DNA from: Aurelia coerulea | Lineage: Eukaryota; Cnidaria; Scyphozoa; Semaeostomeae; Ulmaridae | Length of the DNA: 64,000 bases | Direction: 5' to 3' | Assembly: GCA_039566865.1 (NCBI GenBank) | Contig: CM076949.1 | Span: 19,010,501-19,074,500, forward strand | In this document: positions 1 to 11,458 of the stretch, piece after piece | Numbering within the stretch: the stretch's first letter is position 1 | Layout: each line of letters opens with the position of its first letter | The notes under the pieces: model-generated | Database searches by the model: none | The model's input: only the letters and a program-made list of their open reading frames with translations | What the model was told of the DNA's origin: nothing | Translations under genes and position numbers: made by a program

Positions 1-421
1 TGCAGAAAAACAAATGTGGAGTGGGGCCTCTCGAATCGATTCGTGGTAAAACCAGCTCTGTATCTTTATTACTCGAATGTCCATTTTTATTTTCGTGAAG
101 GTACTCGAAAATTTATCTCGAAAGCCTTATTTTCAGTCATGTGATCGGAATACGACGATATCATTGGCTTATAAGCGTGAAATTGGAAGATTTGCGGGTT
201 TCCCTGTGCCCTATTGAAAGATTTGACTCATATGCTCCACATAGCCACATAGAAATTACTCAGGAAACCAAAATAATGCTACCAGGGTGAATTCTTGAGT
301 AAAAAATTCGGTCTTTTTAAGTGATGCCATTATCATGCACTCTCTGACATCGTACATTGATTTTGTAAAATTAAAATGAATCTGCCCTCGAGAAATTGCC
401 AAAAACAGACACCGATTTGCA
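1..421. other. Unannotated edge sequence
   Basis: AT-rich sequence with no exon, RNA gene or repeat boundary that I can support. Short open frames here have no recognisable motifs. Confidence 0.4.
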
Positions 422-763
422 GGGGGGGTTACTGCCAAATGTACCAGTACGAGGGATGTGCCATTTTTTGGGTACCTTTTTTCAGGCTGAAAATAAATTT
501 TAGAGTGTCATTTTTAGTAACATCACAAATTAACATAAATTTTGGGGTGTCATTTTGGAAGAAAAACGCTTCAGGGTATTGAATTTGATCTAATTTCAGA
601 TATTTGGTCAGAATTTCGAATTATGATCACAATTTAGGGTATCTATTTTGAATGGCCCGTAAATTTTGGGGTATGGTTTTTTAAATATTCATGAAGTTTA
701 GGGTATGATTTTACAATTCAAAATGGCACACCCCCGTCATCCGCCTATTGAAGTTACCCCCCG
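422..763. mobile_element. Degenerate poly-G-ended MITE-like element
   Basis: The left end reads GGGGGGGTTACTG and the right end AGTTACCCCCCGGG, so the ends are inverted copies. The interior is AT-rich with repeated 'ggtatgattttacaattcaaaatggcac'-like phrases and the phrase CACACCCCCGTCAT shared with copies at 3.5 and 14.5 kb. No clean target-site duplication was found, unlike the other copies in this window. Confidence 0.5.
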
Positions 764-1489
764 GGCCGACATGTCGACATCTGACCGGAATGCGCTTTGT
801 TGTTGTTGCGCAATGCAATGATCCAATTGAATGCGTTCTATTTCCGACGTCACGCACGATGAGAGAAATTCGCCCGACCCTCACAACATTGGTGGACTGT
901 TGTAAAACGATTTAGTTTGTTCCTGTTGGCTATCTTTATAGTATATTGCTTAGCAAAGATTGAAGTTTCTTTTAAAGTCAAAAACGAGGTTCTAATTTTT
1001 CAGGTTTCAAATGACTATAAATTCTCTTGACTCACTTGGTAGGAATCTAATCAATGTTTTGAAAACTATCGGCTTCAAACAACCAATTATTTTCAGTTTC
1101 ACCTAACAACTTCCCAATCATGTGTGGTCATATTCCTTCAATTCATCTCGTACTTTATATTATCAAAATTCTTTATTAGGACTCTTTCATTATCGGAGTG
1201 ATCACAGAATCAAATGATACACGATACCGCACTTGACTTTAATATGTTTCAAGCACACTCTTTTATATAAGACTATTATAAATTTTGCCCAGCCTCGATA
1301 TTTTATATATATGTGTCTCATTTTCGTTTCCAGCATGAATACATTCTTAAAGCATTCTTATTTCTGTCAAATCTGTTATGATTCTCTGTTGTGAATATCG
1401 CAAACAGGCAGCTGCTGGAAAATGAGACACAAATGTGCGAGCTGAGGCTGATATAGTTTTATAATATTCTTAAAAATTTGGATCATTCT
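764..1489. other. Non-coding AT-rich stretch where an ACP exon was sought
   Basis: Searched by eye on the minus strand for an ACP-type G-x-D-S-L exon continuing the PKS; none was recognised. No other gene is evident. Confidence 0.4.
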
Positions 1490-1700
1490 AAGCTGCGGAT
1501 AGATTCTCTCGCGCATTTGCCCATGTGCGTCCACTCTTCGATGTCATTAACCCATGTTCTCCTTGGACGTCCTCTCTTCCTTTTGCCGTCTACTTTTCCT
1601 GTCAATAGTGTTTTTGTATCTTATCAGCTTTAATTATGTGCCCAAAGTAGCTTATTTTCCTCTCCTTTTTATAAACATTTTTCTTTGAAAAAAGAGTGCA
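1490..1700 (-). pseudogene. LINE reverse-transcriptase C-terminal remnant
   Basis: Minus-strand translation gives YFGHIIKADKIQK, then, after a one-base frame break, LTGKVDGKRKRGRPRRTW followed by VNDIEEWTHMGKCARES. The 'KRGRPRxTWxxxIxEWT' block is typical of the C-terminus of non-LTR retrotransposon polymerases. The fragment is 5'-truncated and frameshifted, thus dead. It lies just beyond the last PKS exon visible. Confidence 0.72.
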
Positions 1701-1876
1701 ACCCGTTTGGCCCTTATTGCCCTTTCTATTACCCAAGGCAGTGGGCCTAATTCTCAAAAAGAATCTGAATCAAAAGATATTTTGATAAATTTTGTGGGAT
1801 TTTCGAATGTGAACAATAGCAGTAGAGCCTCTAACGCCAATTAATGGAACCTTTCGTACAAAAATGTATAAAATAC

Positions 1877-1975
1877 CACTCGATCCATGCTCTTTTGCAG
1901 GATAGATCAAAGGTCTATTGGCTAAGAGCGAAATGATGTGACGCAATGACAGTGCAATATCATCCATAATGTCCG
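1877..1975 (-). CDS. Probable PKS exon 14: KR C-terminal helix (tentative)
   Basis: Phase-1 acceptor gagcccttag|CG (AG at 1977-1976) continues exon 13 in frame as IPNADIMDDIALSLRHIISL, then LANRPLIYPAKEH. This resembles the end of PKS/FAS KR domains, where 'xxxxGLxxLxxxLxxNRPQ' precedes the ACP linker. The proposed donor G|GTATTT at 1876 is weak, and the frame stays open to 1770, so the 3' boundary is uncertain. No ACP motif (G-x-D-S-L) was recognised in the remaining 1.9 kb on this strand. Confidence 0.5.
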
Positions 1976-2009
1976 CTAAGGGCTCACATCTTTCAAATCT
2001 TTAAAGCTG

Positions 2010-2650
2010 TGGGTGTAAAATTCTTTGCATGGCTTCGGACAGTGAATGGCTTCAAAGGAACTTATGGTACTTTGCTGTAAATTTGCCATGGAAATTTTCT
2101 ATATCTTGATTTGTTTCAAAATGGCAGCACTTTAATCAGCTGTGAAAATGTTCATGAAATGCTTTGAACAAATTTGAATAATCGTAAATCCTAAACCAAT
2201 AGAGGACAAATGATACCACCCTCAAGAAATCCAATAGTTTATGAAGGTCTACAATATGGTGGCAAGCAGAAATCTGTAGCTTTTCTGGTTTAGGATTTAG
2301 ACATGTGATGACGTCTAACGCCTCTAATATAATAAATGCCGCCATTTTGAAACTAATCAAGATATCAATAAATTTCCGCATCAGATTTAAAACAAAAAGC
2401 CCTAAGTCCCTTCCAAGCAAGAAAATTGCAATAAAATTTTACACTGACATTTTCAAAGATTTGAGCTCTAGGTTATGCCGCTCATTCCGTAACAATTCAG
2501 ATTCGAGTATCTTTTACTTCTTTAACAAAAATGATAGGCCTTCACTCAGCACTAGCCATAGGGTAACAATCCATTTAGTAGCTGTACCCTACGTTGATAC
2601 AAAAAGTAATATCTTTCTGCCCAAGCAAAGTCGGTCTTGTACTTATTGAT
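2010..2650. repeat. Dispersed AT-rich repeat copy (intron of PKS)
   Basis: Contains 'tagtttatgaaggtctacaatatggt' and 'ctgtagcttttctggtttaggattt'-like text that recurs, diverged, at 12015-12110 and again near 33800-33880. The frame on the plus strand (2305-2649) has no known motif and lies within this repeat. Boundaries are approximate. Confidence 0.5.
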
Positions 2651-3129
2651 TTTCCGGTTCAATATTTCATGGCGTTTCTCTAAGTGTTTCTCTCCAAAAT
2701 TGTTATTATAGGATTGAAAATATCCATGAACAACAAAAATTGCATTTGATTATTATAGCAAAAGGCAATCAAAATGGAGCATTAAAAGAACATACTAACA
2801 TCACAATTTTTTTCGGAAGAAAACATTGAGACTAGAAAATGTTCTCACACATCAGAAACATGTTCCTTTTTCCAGCTCATTGATACATCTTTCGCTTAAG
2901 ATGGGTCATAAGATGGGTGTACCAGGATTGACAAGAGATCCGTAATGAATGCCTTCGATAGGAATATCATGAACACAAGTTTAGCCAATCGAATTTTTAC
3001 CTCTTTTGAATGTAACTTAGACAAAGAATTTTCGTACAAATACGTTCAAAACTTTCACTGTCTGAAATTTATGGATATTGAAGTAAGCAACCTTAAAAGG
3101 GAGAATTTGAGCAAATTAAAGAAAGCTAC

Positions 3130-3414
3130 CATTTGGAATATCTAGCAGATGCAAGCCACTTTTCTCCAGTAACATTGCCACTTTGTTATTTCTCTCCAAT
3201 ATTCCAGCGCCACCCATTGCTCCCCAGCAAACAGATAGACAAGGTTTGCCAAGCACTTTCTTGCGATAATCAGCAAAACTGTTCATGAATGCATTTGCAG
3301 CTGAGTACGTTGTCTGTCCAGAATTCCCAAGAACTGAAGTTATCGATGAGTAGAGAACAAAAAAATCTATTGCCTCATTTCTTCTTTCCAGCATGTCGTG
3401 GAGAAGTAATGTTG
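3130..3414 (-). CDS. PKS exon 13: ketoreductase active site
   Basis: Acceptor tgattttacag|CA (phase 1), donor G|GTAGCT (phase 1), 94 codons. FVLYSSITSVLGN carries the catalytic Ser (S2238 by alignment to 'FSSxaG'), and GQTTYSAANAFMNSF carries Y2251 and N2255 (YxxxN). All short-chain-reductase residues are present, so KR should be active. CLSVCWGAMGGAG matches the usual 'nWGxW...G' segment. The frame-alternative stretch running on into intron sequence after the donor is not coding. Confidence 0.94.
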
Positions 3415-3486
3415 CTGTAAAATCAAATAAAAGATTCTGAAGCAAATCTTATTACAACTCTATCAAGTAGGAAACTGGATGAAGCA

Positions 3487-3799
3487 CCCGGGGAGGGGGG
3501 TACTTGATTAGGGATGTGACGGGGGTGTGCGGAAAACCTCTCCACACCCTGCACCCTGTCGCATAAAAAATAGGCCAAAAGTATACCCTGTCGCATAAAA
3601 TTTTGCATCTCAAATATAATGAAGAAAACTAATTTTGCTTGTGATACCCTGTCGCATAAAAATTTTGCATCTCAAATATAGTGTAGAACGCAATTTTTGC
3701 TTCTGATACCCTGTCACATAAATTTTTTCGGTAAAAGGACACCCTGTTGAGCAGCACATCCCGTCAGGTCAAGTATGGGAGTACCCCCCCCCCCCCGGG
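3487..3799. mobile_element. Poly-G-ended MITE with 8-bp target-site duplication
   Basis: Ends are CCCGGGGAGGGGGGTACTTGA and its inverse, TCAAGTATGGGAGTACC followed by a C run and CCCGGG. The 8-bp sequence ATGAAGCA flanks both sides (3479-3486 and 3800-3807). The interior repeats 'taccctgtcgcataaaa' three times. An 8-bp duplication fits hAT- or P-like transposition in general; no transposase is encoded. It lies in the intron between KR exons 12 and 13. Confidence 0.85.
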
Positions 3800-3889
3800 A
3801 TGAAGCATAACATAGGTTGTCTGAGATATAGAACATGTAAAGAGGAGAGGCCTATATGATATGTAGGTAAGAGAAATTCTTGTTGCTTC

Positions 3890-4260
3890 ATTTTTCATTG
3901 CTATTTATTTAGGCACGCTGGTACCGTGGATCCTCCAGGTCTCTTTTTCAGGGGTTTGTGGCAAAAATGTCTGCGAATTAAGAAATAGCTCCACAAAATC
4001 AACTGATAAACATATTTATCATTGCCTGTTTATTATTATTCTTTAAATGTGGCCAGGGAGGGTGCCTGTTATCAATTTCAAGGGGATTCCAAAGCTTAGG
4101 TCCACGAAAAGATACAGCCCTCTGCCCATGGTTAGTTTTCAGTAAGGGTAACGAGAGAGCAGTTTCGGTATTTCTCAGTTTTCTGACATTTCGAGTCGAA
4201 TTCTTTTCGAAGCAGTTGGAAAGGTACTCAGATAAGAGATCATTTAGCAATGGCAGTTAT
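3890..4260 (-). pseudogene. 5'-truncated LINE tail (RT C-terminus)
   Basis: The minus frame reads RNVRKLRNTETALSLPLLKT then NHGQRAVSFRGPKLWNPLE. 'R-(N/x)-x-(L/V)-x-x-P-x-x-(K/R)-T-x-x-G-x-x-(S/A)-(F/V)-x-(Y/F)-R-G-x-K-L-W-N-x-L' is a hallmark of the C-terminal end of Jockey/CR1-like polymerases. Only the last 80 or so residues survive. Inserted in the same orientation as the PKS gene. Confidence 0.78.
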
Positions 4261-4261
4261 G

Positions 4262-5042
4262 AAGTAGAAATCTAATAAGTTCTTGACCGGAAACACTGCA
4301 ACCCAGAGAAAAAGACACCTGCAAATGTGTTTAAATTCAATGAACACATAACGGGTGCGCCGGAGAAATGCCCCCACTTTGAAAATTCATTCCACCAAGA
4401 GTACTTGACAGATATGAATATTTCATATTCCAGTTGAAAGCCAAAAAACCAACTGTTTGTTTTTACTTTTCTCGTGTTTTTATGAGTACTGAAACAACGG
4501 GAAAATTCGATGTTACTAACATTTCTTGGTTCAAACGCCTGAAAGAGGACAGAAAACACTTGAGCAAATCGTTAAGGAATATCCTCACACAGGACAATAC
4601 ACCTGCTCTGACCCTCATTGGCTTTCTCGTATTATTTTCAATGCTCATTAATACGTTCGGGGGGTGTGTTGCCTGCTCGGGGAGTCGTGGCGCGGGAGTC
4701 ACACATCCGATTCGTCTAATTCTTTTCAAATCCTCGACCGCGGCCTGGACAAAATTTTCGTTTAAGCCTCTTCGACACGTCTTTTAAATCTCTATGAAAT
4801 TGTGCGAATCGGTTGGGTGGCTCTTGGGGTGCGGTTTTGCGGGCGGGTGGTACATCTTTCCTGATTCACCCAGTAGTTTTTATTTCTTTCTATATTAGTT
4901 GCCGTGGGGTTGTCATAGTCTATTGCTCCCCGTGGTATTATCGTCCTTGTAGTGTTTCGTAGAGTAATTAGTAGGTAGCGTCATAAGTAATTCGTCTTGT
5001 AAAAAATTTATAATGGAATATAAAAAAAAAAAAAAAAAAAAG
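4262..5042 (+). mobile_element. Retroposon 3' end with poly(A)
   Basis: A poly(A) run (5021-5042) follows 'tattgctccccgtggtattatcgtccttgtagtgtttcgtagagtaattag'-like sequence. A related 3' UTR recurs at 12440-12570 (gctccccatggtatcg, then cctgtagtgttgtatagtaattag). The frame 4434-4787 upstream has one hydrophobic stretch (LIGFLVLFSMLI) but no motif I recognise, so the 5' part is left unassigned. It ends 68 bp short of PKS exon 12. Confidence 0.55.
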
Positions 5043-5109
5043 TACGTTCGGGATTCGCTCCAAGCATCAAGCAAACCAGTTCAGCTCATACCCAAACTAT
5101 CAACTTTAC

Positions 5110-5379
5110 CTGTGATTTTTGGTCCAAATACTTTTCTGTAATTTTCTCTATCCACATCTTTGAAAAGTTTGTCATCCAAAACAGCAGCACTGTTGATTAT
5201 TCCGCCAATCTTCTCAGCCTTATTGAGTTGTTCTTCCAAAACAGCAATGCCTTCTAAAGTTCCTGCATCAGCTTTAACATGTACGATACTCACACCATGT
5301 TGTTCCTCGAGCTTCCCAAAATCAGCCAGTGATTCTTCTGGAACATTTGACCTTCCCACTGTTATGATAGTGCCAGCCC
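5110..5379 (-). CDS. PKS exon 12: ketoreductase (KR) middle
   Basis: Acceptor ttctttatag|GG (phase 1), donor G|GTAAAG (phase 1). AGTIITVGRS is the second KR strand with the Arg that binds the NADPH phosphate. VHVKADAG is the acidic turn, and IGGIINSAAVLDDKLF is the strand-loop carrying the KR catalytic-lysine region. VFGPKIT follows. KR reduces the beta-ketoacyl thioester to the hydroxyl. The frame is intact and conserved. Confidence 0.93.
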
Positions 5380-5459
5380 CTATAAAGAATAGTTATCTTT
5401 CAATGAATCGATCTTATCATTGTAATGATTGATTTGCATTATCAACATATATTCGAAAT

Positions 5460-8400
5460 CAAGTAGAAACCTGAGCTAGGCAGTGGATATAAGGTTATTC
5501 AAATCCTTTGCATGCTCTACAATACGATATTTCAAACAGTGGATACATTTATGACTCACCTAGTAGTGTTTAAATTTTGCTTTCTTCTATGCGTAAGAAT
5601 ATACTGTTTTGTTTTGAATTAAACTTTAGCTATGCAATGGAGTTGAACTTTTCAAATCCTTTTCATGACTTTACAATACGATTTTCAAACAGTGGATATA
5701 TCTTTACTCGCCTAGTTAGTAGTTTTCGAGTTTTGCTTACCTTTTTACGCAAGAATATATGATTTCGAGTTGTGAATAAATAGTCAAAGTTTAAGTTGAA
5801 ACCTCAGCTAGGCAGTGGATATAAGGTTATTACAATCCTTTGCATGCTCTACAATACGATATTTCAAACAGTGGATACATTTATGACTCACCTAGTAGTG
5901 TTTAAATTTTGCTTTCTTCTATGCTTAAGAATGTACCGTTTTATTTTGAATTCAACTTCAGCTATGCAATGGAGTTGAACTTTTCAAATCCTTTTCATGA
6001 CTTTACAATACGATTTTTCAAACAGTGGATATATCTTAACTCACCTAGTTAGTAGTTTTCGAGTTTTGCTTACCTTTTTACGCAAGAATATATGATTTCG
6101 AATTGTGAATAAATAGTCAAAGTTTAAGTTGAAACCTCAGCTAGGCAGTGGATATAAGGTTATTAGAATCCTTTGCATGCTCTACAATACAATTTTTCAA
6201 ACAATGGATACATTTATGACTCATCTAGTAGTGTTCAAATTTTGCTTTCTTCTATGCGTAAGAATATACCGTTTTGTTTTGAATTAAACTTCAGCTATGC
6301 AATGGAGTTAGAACTTTTCAAATCCTTTTCATGACTTTGCAACACGATTTTTCAAACAGTGGATATATCTTTACTCACCTAGTTAGTAGTTTTCGAGTTT
6401 TGCTTACCTTTTTACGGAGGAATAGATCATTTCGAGTTGTGAATAAATAGTCAAAGTTTAAGTTGAAACCTCAGCTAGGCAGTGGATATAAGATTGTTCA
6501 AATCCTTTGCATGCTCTACAATACGATTTTTCAAACAGTGGATATATCTTAACTCACCTAGTTAGTAGTTTTCGAGTTTTGCTTACCTTTTTACGGAGGA
6601 ATAGATCATTTCGAGTTGTGAATAAATAGTCAAAGTTTAAGTTGAAACCTCTTTGCATGCTCTACAATACGATTTTTCAAACAGTGGATATATCTTAACT
6701 CACCTAGTTAGTAGTTTTCGAGTTTTGCTTACCATTTTACGCAAGAATATATCATTTCGAGTTGTGAATAAATAGTCAAAGTTTAAGTTGAAACCTCAGC
6801 TAGGCAGTGGATATAAGATTGTTCAAATCCTTTGCATGCTCTACAATACGATTTTTCAAACAGTGGATACATTTATGACTCACCTAGTAGTGTTTAAATT
6901 TTGCTTTCTTATTTGCGTAAGAATATACCATTTTATTTTGAATTCAACTTCAGCTATGCAATGGAGTTGAACTTTTCAAATCCTTTTCATGACTTTACAA
7001 TACGATTTTCAAACAGTGGATATATCTTTACTCACCTAGTTAGTAGTTTTCGAGTTTTGCTTACCTTTTTACGCAAGAATATATGATTTCGAGTTGTGAA
7101 TAAATAGTCAAAATTTAAGTTGAAACCTCAGCTAGGCAGTGGATATAAGGTTATTAGAATCCTTTGCATGCTCTACAATACGATATTTCAAACAGTGGAT
7201 ACATTTATGACTCACCTAGTAGTGTTTAAATTTTGCTTTCTTCTATGCGTAAGAATATACCGTTTTATTTTGAATTAAACTTCAGCTATGCAATGGAGTT
7301 AGAACTTTTCAAATCCTTTTCATGACTTTGCAATACGATTTTTCAAACAGTGGATATATCTTAACTCACCTAGTTAGTAGTTTTTGAGTTTTGCTTACCT
7401 TTTTACGCAAAAATATATCATTTCGAGTTGTGAATAAATAGTCAAAATTTAAGTTGAAACCTCAGCTAGGCAGTGGATATAAGGTTATTAGAATCCTTTG
7501 CATGCTCTACAATACGATATTTCAAACAGTGGATACATTTATGACTCACCTAGTAGTGTTTAAATTTGCTTTCTTCTATGCGTAAGAATATACCGTTTTA
7601 TTTTGAATTAAACTTCAGCTAAGCAATGCAGTTAGAACTTTTCAAATCCTTTTCATGACTTTGCAATACGATTTTTCAAACAGTGGATATATCTTAGCCT
7701 GCGTGCAGACTTTGGTTACTGGGGAGGAGAGGGAAGAAAGGAACTACAAAGTCTGCGCAACGCCGTGCATTTCCTTGTTTTTGATCACATGACCGTTATG
7801 ACCTATTTGCCACAAGGTTGCGCAATTTTGAGTCAGCTTCGCCCAAGAAACTTTGAAACAAATTGTGGCTTGCATTGCACGATCAGTATCAAATCAAGAG
7901 CGACGGAAATTTCGTAGATGGTGTTGGTTGTTCCTCTGAAATTGTGAAGACTTTGCCATGTAAATATGTTTTTCGCCGTTGCGTAGATTTGTTGAAGGAG
8001 CGAAGAAAGTTACTCGATTCAACATAAAACGTAAACAGTGTACTCGATCCTTGTGTAGGCCTAAGCAAACAGACCAACAAACCCATGAGTTGTCGAAAAG
8101 AGAGTTGCGTGAATGAAAAAGTAAACCATGCTGCTGAAAGAAATTCGAGCAGAATAAATCTTTTCAAGAACTGTTTCTTACTCCACACGACTCACACGAC
8201 ACCCAGAGACAAGAGACTTTCCAAAACCGGTCGAAGCACTGAAAGTGCGTAATTTCCTTGAAAAATTCCTACATCACAACTTTCTGCTCATCAAGGATCC
8301 CATGGATGTTGAAAATGCGTTGGGCGTGATTTAGGCCACTCTGAAAATTTGATCCATGCCAATCGTTCACATATTTACACGAAAATCTTGTGTACTTCCC

Positions 8401-9616
8401 TTCATAGCAGAGAGGCAAGTCTTCCCTTCCCATCACGATCCGCTAATTTGTTCAACGACTGAGTACTTCGATTACAATCAACCTTTTATCGCTTTGTAAA
8501 CAAGACAATATCAATCGTCTTCAGCTAAATCTATTGGGTCCTGGTTTGCTCGGACTCGATATTGATTGGCTTTCATAACAATAGAAAACAAAGGGCTTCT
8601 TGCTTGCGCAATTACATTGAAAGTTTCAAAACAAGAAAATGCACGGCGTTGCGCAGACTTTGTAGTTCCTTTCTCTCCACTCCTCCCCAGCGATCAAAGT
8701 CTGCGCGCAGGCTAATATATCTTAACTCACCTAGTTAGTAGTTTTTGAGTTTTGCTTACCTTTTTACGCAAAAATATATCATTTCGAGTTGTGAATAAAT
8801 AGTCAAAGTTTAAGTTGAAACCTCAGCTAGGCAGTGGATATAAGGTTATTAGAATCCTTTGCATGCTCTACAATACAATTTTTCAAACAATGGATACATT
8901 TATGACTCACCTAGTAGGAGTAGTGTTCAAATTTTGCTTTCTTCTATGCGTAAGAATATACCGTTTTGTTTTGAATTAAACTTCAGCTATGCAATGGAGT
9001 TAGAACTTTTCAAATCCTTTTCATGACTTTGCAACACAATTTTTCAAACAATGGATATATCTTTACTCACCTAGTTAGTAGTTTTCGAGTTTTGCTTACC
9101 CTTTTACGCAAGAATAGATCATTTCGAGTTGTGAATAAATAGTCAAAGTTTAAGTTGAAACATTAGCTTGGTAATGGAGCTGGAATTTTCAAATCCAGTC
9201 CATGCTCTGCAATACGATTTTTCAGATAGTGGATACATTTGTAGATTCACTCAGTAGCGTTCAAATTTTACTTACCTTTTTACGCAAGCATAGATTATTT
9301 TGAATTATCAGTAAATTGTCAAATCAAGTTGAAACTTCAGCTAGGCAACGGAGCCAATTTTCAAATCTTTTGCGTGCTTTTACAATACGATTTTTCAAAC
9401 AGAGCATACATTTGACTTACCTAGTAGTGTTCAAATTTTACTTACCTTTTTACGCAGGAATATATTATTTTGAATTATCAGTAAATTGTCAAATCAAGTT
9501 GAAACTTCAGCTAGGCAACAGAGCTAATTTTCAAATCTTTTGCATGCTTTTTCAATACGATTTTTCAAACAGAGCATACATTTTGACTTACCTAGTAGTG
9601 TTCAAATTTTGCTTAC
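5460..9616. repeat. 333-bp tandem array in PKS intron 11, starting at the KR-exon splice donor
   Basis: Units marked by 'aggcagtggatataag' start at 5478, 5810, 6143, 6476, 6803, 7135 and 7468, a spacing of about 333 bp (each unit is two related halves). Two shorter copies of about 180 bp lie at 9310-9600. On the gene strand each unit carries donor-like AAGGTAAGCAAAA and ACTAGGTGAGT. The last unit runs directly into the true donor of exon 11 (GTAAGC at 9616), so the array was built from the intron's own 5' end. A transposon (7694-8715) interrupts it. Short open frames within units are by-products. Confidence 0.93.
7694..8715. mobile_element. TIR DNA element inside the tandem array
   Basis: Ends TTAGCCTGCGTGCAGACTTTG and its inverse CAAAGTCTGCGCGCAGGCTAA; the inverted similarity extends about 90 bp (through a shared GCAACGCCGTGCATTT). 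TATATC flanks both sides (7688-7693, 8716-8721) and matches the uninterrupted array units, so the pre-insertion site is known. About 1.02 kb with no transposase; the minus frame 7889-8188 has no motif. Confidence 0.88.
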
Positions 9617-10329
9617 CTCTTGAAGCCATCCATTTGACTGTATTTAAGCCAAGACCCTTTGTTCCTCCAATCACAATGTAGGTTCTATCTTCCTTCAAGC
9701 CTTGTATATCCATCGACGCTGCGTATAATCTCAAGGATTCTTCCTCGATTATGGACATTTTAACACAGCAAAAATCTAATAGCTGATCAAATAATTTGTC
9801 TTCGTTCGAATTTCGGCATACCTCTGCAATTTCTAAGCTTTTAACGTCTGGAAGATGTTGTAAAATGTTCTGATTCGTTGCTTGTATAGTGGCATCCATT
9901 GCATTTGAGACGTCTTCATTTGAAAGTCGTGCCACTAATGGTTTGATGTACAGCATCGTTATGGAATTTGTGACGTTGTAATGTCTTGAAGTTTGCACAT
10001 TGTCGTTGTCTATGATGGCGATAACTCCATCTGTAATACGAAGCAAGACGACAATAACACTTACTTCTGCCATATGATTTATAAAGATATAATCAGGTAC
10101 AGGTTGTAAGAACAGTTCATCGAAAAAGACCATAGGCAGTATGAAATGAAGTGAAGCCCACTGGCTGGTTTTAAAAATATTTCTTAATGCTTGAGAAAAT
10201 GACAAAACTCGATTTTCTTCCACTTCAGACATCAAATTTTTCAATTCATGATAAGGAAATTTAACGTTGGGTTCATCATTGAAGTAGAAAGACATGGCGA
10301 TCTGGCCTCCACCACGAACGAAATTACAA
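9617..10329 (-). CDS. PKS exon 11: ER tail, linker and KR nucleotide-binding strand
   Basis: The acceptor is set by phase: gattgctagag|T (AG at 10331-10330) gives the single base needed by the phase-2 donor upstream, whereas the AG four bases earlier would put the frame out. FVRGGGQIAMS ends ER. A long helical linker follows. KR begins near the end with TYIVIGGTKGLGLNTVKWMASRG; GGTKGLG (2108-2114) is the NADPH-binding loop (consensus GGxGGLG). The donor G|GTAAGC is also the first sequence of the tandem array that fills the following intron. Confidence 0.92.
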
Positions 10330-11085
10330 CTCTAGCAATCAATCAAATCCGTTTCAAGCAATGCAGCGATTCATTGGAATTGGGCGTCAATGTAGGAATA
10401 TAAAAGTCAGGAAGATGTGGGACATTTGCTAATCATGATTGATGCAATTTACCTCCGAAGGAAAAAGACTAACTTAGATATGAGTATTCATTTGGTCGAT
10501 TTAAGTATTTCCGTACCAGCGACTTTGTACGTTGTTAATTTTATTCAAATATTTCTAATCAATGAGTTTGATAATTTGCATGCAAATAATTTGTAAAAAG
10601 AAATCCGAGCTTCATCAGCTGCTGAAATAAACCTTTTTCTAAAGCACCAAGCTAACCATGATCTATTCTGGCCCCAAAGTGGACTGTCGCATGACATGAA
10701 AATCGTTTCTAATCGAGATTTTGTTTGTCTTACTTTTCATTCAGTCTGAAAAGAATCATAGCTAGCAATGGTTCTTGCTGTTAAAGCAACATTGTCCCCC
10801 CATTGTCCTTTGTAGGCACGCTGAAAATTTCAGACTGTCTGAAAATCAAATTTGACCCAACGCCGAAAGCATGAATCGACACTGCAGTAGCCGATAGGAA
10901 ATGTTTACTGTGGTTGAGCTAGTCCATCAGTTCAACTGCTGCACTGTGTATCTGTAGTTACCGTTTAGGCCAAATTTGATTTTCAGACCATCTGAAATTG
11001 TAGCGTGCCCTCAAAAGATTCTGGGTGACAATGGCTTCTCCAACAAAGACTTTTCAGTACGATTTTTCACGCAGTTTGGATTTAC
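10330..11085. repeat. PKS intron 10 with a foldback repeat
   Basis: Contains inverted arms: GGCACGCTGAAAATTTCAGA near 10815 and TCTGAAATTGTAGCGTGCC near 11010, extended by AAATCAAATTTGA/CAAATTTGATTTT inside. It behaves as a short MITE of about 200 bp. The rest is AT-rich without signal. Confidence 0.6.
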
Positions 11086-11458
11086 TTGTGAAACTGTGGC
11101 TGCATTTTTGTAATGGCATCAAAAGAAGTACCTTGTCTTACAGCGTTGATCAGGGCAGCGTTATCCACTGGGTGCAACTCTGATGAGCAGACAATACAGT
11201 CATATTCACTTCCAGCTGAACTGGTTCCTTTCATGTGTTTCTCTGAAATATCGGTGAGTTTACCACTCTTCACGAGCTGACAGTCGCCGGAACCTTTCGT
11301 TTCATCGAATGTAACATCAAAACCTTTGGCTTTTGCAACAAAGGAAATAGCCCAACATAGACTTCTGTTTGAGTTTGTTGGGGCAATGAATATTTTGTTG
11401 ATTCCTCTTCTGATAGCAATTATTCTTGCAAGAATGTTGTAAGCTAATGCTAGACAAG
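11086..11458 (-). CDS. PKS exon 10: ER Rossmann half, NADPH motif lost
   Basis: Acceptor tttctgtctttttag|CT (phase 1), donor AA|GTAAAT (phase 2). PPCLALAYNILARI matches the ER segment around 'P-x-x-x-x-T-A-Y-x-x-L'. The next strand and loop, IFIAPTNSNRSLCWAISFVA (about 1785-1804), replace the 'vLIhxaaGGVGxAAixlA' dinucleotide loop, and no G-x-G-G-V-G remains. YDCIVCSSELHPVDNAAL matches the downstream 'vDvvLnSLxGe' strand. The fold is probably kept while cofactor binding is lost, so enoyl reduction by this module is unlikely. This is inference from the missing motif. Confidence 0.83.

Noticed and set aside
1770..1876. Continuation of PKS exon 14 to the end of its open frame
   Set aside because: The sequence after the proposed donor (YIFVRKVPLIGVRGS...) does not resemble KR or ACP; kept out of the model.
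5460..9616. CRISPR-like or coding repeat array
   Set aside because: Units are about 333 bp and adjoin without spacers, the host is an animal, and the 60-codon frames inside recur with each unit and have no motif.
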